DNA of 64,000 nt from assembly GCA_011772205.1 (NCBI GenBank), contig WVZY01000071.1:62001-126000 (forward strand). The letters are read 5' to 3'. Made by a program: the position numbers and the translations under genes. Below, in pieces: positions 61,684-64,000 of the stretch (the stretch's first letter is position 1; the number at the start of each line of letters is the position of its first letter). Under the pieces are notes generated by a model, which was not told where the DNA came from, ran no database searches, and saw only the letters and a program-made list of their open reading frames with translations. The stretch is from Candidatus Latescibacterota bacterium. Its GTDB lineage: Bacteria; Krumholzibacteriota; Krumholzibacteriia; WVZY01.

Positions 61684-64000
61684 ATGATCGGCCGCACTGT
61701 TTCCCACTACAAGATCCTCGAGAAGCTGGGCCAGGGAGGCATGGGTGACGTGTACCGGGCACGGGATACTGCACTGGACCGTGATGTTGCACTCAAGTTC
61801 CTGCCATCCGATCTTACACGCGATCCAGCAGCCAAGGCTCGATTCATCCGCGAGGCACAAGCAGCCTCTGCACTCGATCATCCCAATGTCTCTACGATCC
61901 ACGAAATCGACGAGACGGAAGACGGGCAGCTTTTTATCGCCATGTCCTGCTACGAAGGTGAATCCCTGAGAGAGAGGATCTCCCGTGGCCCCTTACCCCT
62001 GATCGATGCTGTCAACATTGCCGTCCAGACCGCGCAAGGACTCTCAGCCGCTCACCAGAAGGACATCGTCCATAGAGATATCAAAACTGCGAACGTCTTT
62101 CTCACATCCAGCGGTCTCGTGAAGATTCTGGATTTCGGTTTGGCAAAGCTGTCAGGAGTAACGCAGCTGACACGACCTGAAACAACTTTGGGCACGATTT
62201 CATACATGTCCCCGGAGCAGGCTCGTGGAGCTGAGGTCGACCGCCGATCCGACGTATGATCATTGGGCGTTGTTCTCTATGAAATGGTGACGGGCCGGCT
62301 GCCGTTCAAGGGAGAGTTCCCGCAGGCGATGGTCTATTCCATCCTCAACGAAACTCCGGAGCCGGTAACCGGATTGCGATCGGGTGTTCCGCTGGAACTG
62401 GAGAGAATCGTCAATAAGTGCCTCGCGAAAGCCGCGGCCGAACGGTATCAGCACCTCGAGGATCTCATCGTCGATATCAATCGTCTGAAGCCATCACTGC
62501 TCGACGAACCGGGTCTGAAACCGGCAGAAGCGTTGGGCAAAGCCAGGAATGTGCGTCGTTCGCTGCCGTTTTTAGCGGCCGGACTAGGGTGGCTGGCAGC
62601 CGCCGTTTTTCTCGGTTTGTTTCTGTTCCAGCCTCCCGAGCAGCATCCCCCCGTGCGGCTGCAGACGATCACATACTCCGGACGAGACTGGGCACCATCA
62701 TCTTCCCCGGCGGGGGATATGATTGCGTTTGCATCCGATCGCGACGGGGTGTCCCGAATCTGGTTGAAACAGGTAGTCGGCGGCAGCGAAGCACCCATTA
62801 CGAAAGGACCCGATGACCTCCCTCGCTTCTCACCTGACGGATCTCAAATTCTCTTCGTACGTGAATGGGGCGGCACCAGGGATCTCTACCGTACATCGGT
62901 AGTCGGTGCCCAGCCGCGCCGGATCCTGGAGGATGTACTGGAGGCCGACTGGTCGCCCGACGGAACCCAGGTGGCTTTTATTAGAACTAAACCCGTGGGC
63001 GAGGAAAACCTAGAGATCATCGGCGTGGCAGACGTTCAGACGGGCGTTGAACGCGTCCTAACCGAGGTTGAGAATCGCTTGTGTTACGGCGTCCGATGGT
63101 CACCAGATGGCCGACGAATTGCCGTGAGCGAGACAAATCAATCGCCCGCGACCACCGGATTCGCTTATGTCAACTTGATCAACGCCACATCAGGCGAATT
63201 CACACGCATGGCTCTTACAAACTTGGTGGGGCCTTATACGGCGGTTGAATGGGGCCGGGCCGGCCGAACGATCCTGGCCGGTCAGGCTGCAGCTGTTCTT
63301 ACCCAATTTGGGGATTTCCCCGCGCAGATTATGGAGTACAATCTCGAATCGGAAACCCGGCGCCCATTATTCTGGTCACCTGTCAAGTTGCCGTTTGGCG
63401 GGCGGTGTTATTCAACGATTGCTGTTCTAGGTTCTGACCAAATCGTCATCGACCAACATATCGCCCAGTCAGCGTTATTCGAAGTTCCATGGACGGGAAC
63501 GAGCGACACTGAGCCGGGAAGAATGCTCACGCGCGGATTGGGACGAGATCGCCAGCCCGCTTTCTCGCCGGACGGGGATCGTGTCATCTTCTCGTCCAAT
63601 CGAAGCGGGAACACGGATCTGTGGACCGTCGACCGGCATACGGGAGCAGTCCGCCAACTAACGGATGATCCTGCCATTGACTTCGATCCGGCATTCACTC
63701 CCGACGGTGAGCGCGTTCTGTGGACCTCCGACCGCAGTGGCAATCCGGAAATCTGGATGGCTGCCGCCGATGGGAGCCGGGCGCGGCAGGTCACACGCGA
63801 CGGCGTGGATGCAGAGAATCCTACCATGACGGTCGATGGGGTATGGATCGTATACGGCAGTTTTAACGATGAAAAACTCGGCATCTGGAAAATCCGTCGC
63901 GACGGTTCGGACGCGACGCCCCTCGCGGCAGGTTCTTATGCTCTCCCCGATGTTTCGCCTGACGGTCGTTACGCTTTATTTTTACGCGTTCACGGGATTG
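61684..64000 (+). pseudogene. Ser/Thr kinase with PD40/TolB-like propeller, interrupted by an in-frame TGA (partial)
   Basis: From the ATG at 61684 (GGGAG ahead) a kinase domain reads GQGGMG, VALKFL, HRDIKTANVFL, DFGLAKL and SPEQARG, then hits TGA at 62257-62259. The same frame continues without any other stop to the window end: SLGVVLYEMVTGRLPF (kinase subdomain XI), a membrane helix (about residues 297-318), and repeated PD40 propeller motifs (RFSPDGSQILFV, WSPDGTQVAFI, FSPDGDRVIFSS, SPDGRYALF). In the kinase at 4244-6481 the TGA codon position is the Trp of DIWALG, so this is Trp to stop. The first 191 residues alone would be an incomplete kinase. Either a recent nonsense mutation, a sequence error or readthrough. 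Confidence 0.88.

Noticed and set aside
62448-62816. Overlapping frames on both strands after the kinase TGA
   Set aside because: The original kinase frame continues open with kinase and PD40 motifs, so the other frames are shadows.

Overview
The window looks like the chromosome of an uncultured anaerobic bacterium of the FCB superphylum; Eisenbacteria-, Krumholzibacteria- or Zixibacteria-like lineages are my best guess, but no rRNA or other phylogenetic marker is present. Signs of this are secreted proteins ending in a FlgD-like sorting domain (NYPNPFNP motif), a GWxTD-domain protein, a secreted M64 peptidase, PASTA-less Ser/Thr kinases fused to TPR/TolB or PD40 repeats, and a beta-helix protein tail ending in TWGAVKKLYLR. 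Energy metabolism is anaerobic: a near-complete CO dehydrogenase/acetyl-CoA synthase cluster and a 2-hydroxyacyl-CoA dehydratase-type activase system. I see no tRNA, rRNA, CRISPR array, prophage or intact insertion sequence.

Layout. 1-8.7 kb (minus strand): a thioredoxin/glutaredoxin-fold protein cut by the window edge, a two-gene M16 zinc-peptidase operon, a kinase-TPR protein, ArfB, a zinc-ribbon membrane protein, and an ECF sigma factor with a small membrane partner. 8.9-14.8 kb (minus): a Na+/alanine symporter behind a dehydratase-like protein and its double-ASKHA activase. 15.3-19.7 kb (plus): a BlaI/BlaR1-type pair with an obvious operator, then a secreted ankyrin/metallo-beta-lactamase fusion closed by a strong terminator. 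19.9-23.4 kb (plus): a permease-ATPase-permease-ATPase ABC operon. 23.8-28.4 kb: a secreted sorting-domain protein, a secreted M28 peptidase, and two gene remnants (a sulfatase with its middle deleted and a beta-helix protein with its middle deleted).

28.5-40.4 kb (minus) is the Wood-Ljungdahl carbonyl branch. In transcription order it runs: CooC-like ATPase, MetE-like core methionine synthase, CO dehydrogenase, CooC, acetyl-CoA synthase... with CooC lying between acetyl-CoA synthase and the corrinoid protein subunits AcsD and AcsC, then the corrinoid activator AcsV. The methyltransferase AcsE is not in the window. This block and the activase block are visibly more AT-rich than the ABC and ankyrin regions.

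41.0-47.7 kb (plus) is the most unusual locus: a cysteine-rich secreted protein with an IPTL-CTERM-like C-terminal sorting signal, followed by two very large, topologically matching membrane proteins. Each seems to carry an exosortase-like 8-helix bundle fused to two glutamine-amidotransferase-like soluble domains. The first keeps a Cys and a His at the expected catalytic positions; the second appears degenerate. I propose it as a dedicated protein-sorting system.

47.7-51.7 kb (minus): radical SAM/SPASM protein, glycosyltransferase, membrane-anchored sulfatase-fold protein. 52.3-59.9 kb: secreted cysteine hydrolase and creatininase-like pair, LVIVD-repeat protein, GWxTD protein, Tat-exported aldo/keto-reductase-fold ferredoxin protein, and M64 peptidase. 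60.0-64.0 kb: a 5'-truncated nagB remnant, a Tat-exported ATC-hydrolase-like protein, and a kinase-PD40 gene interrupted by one in-frame TGA exactly at a conserved tryptophan.
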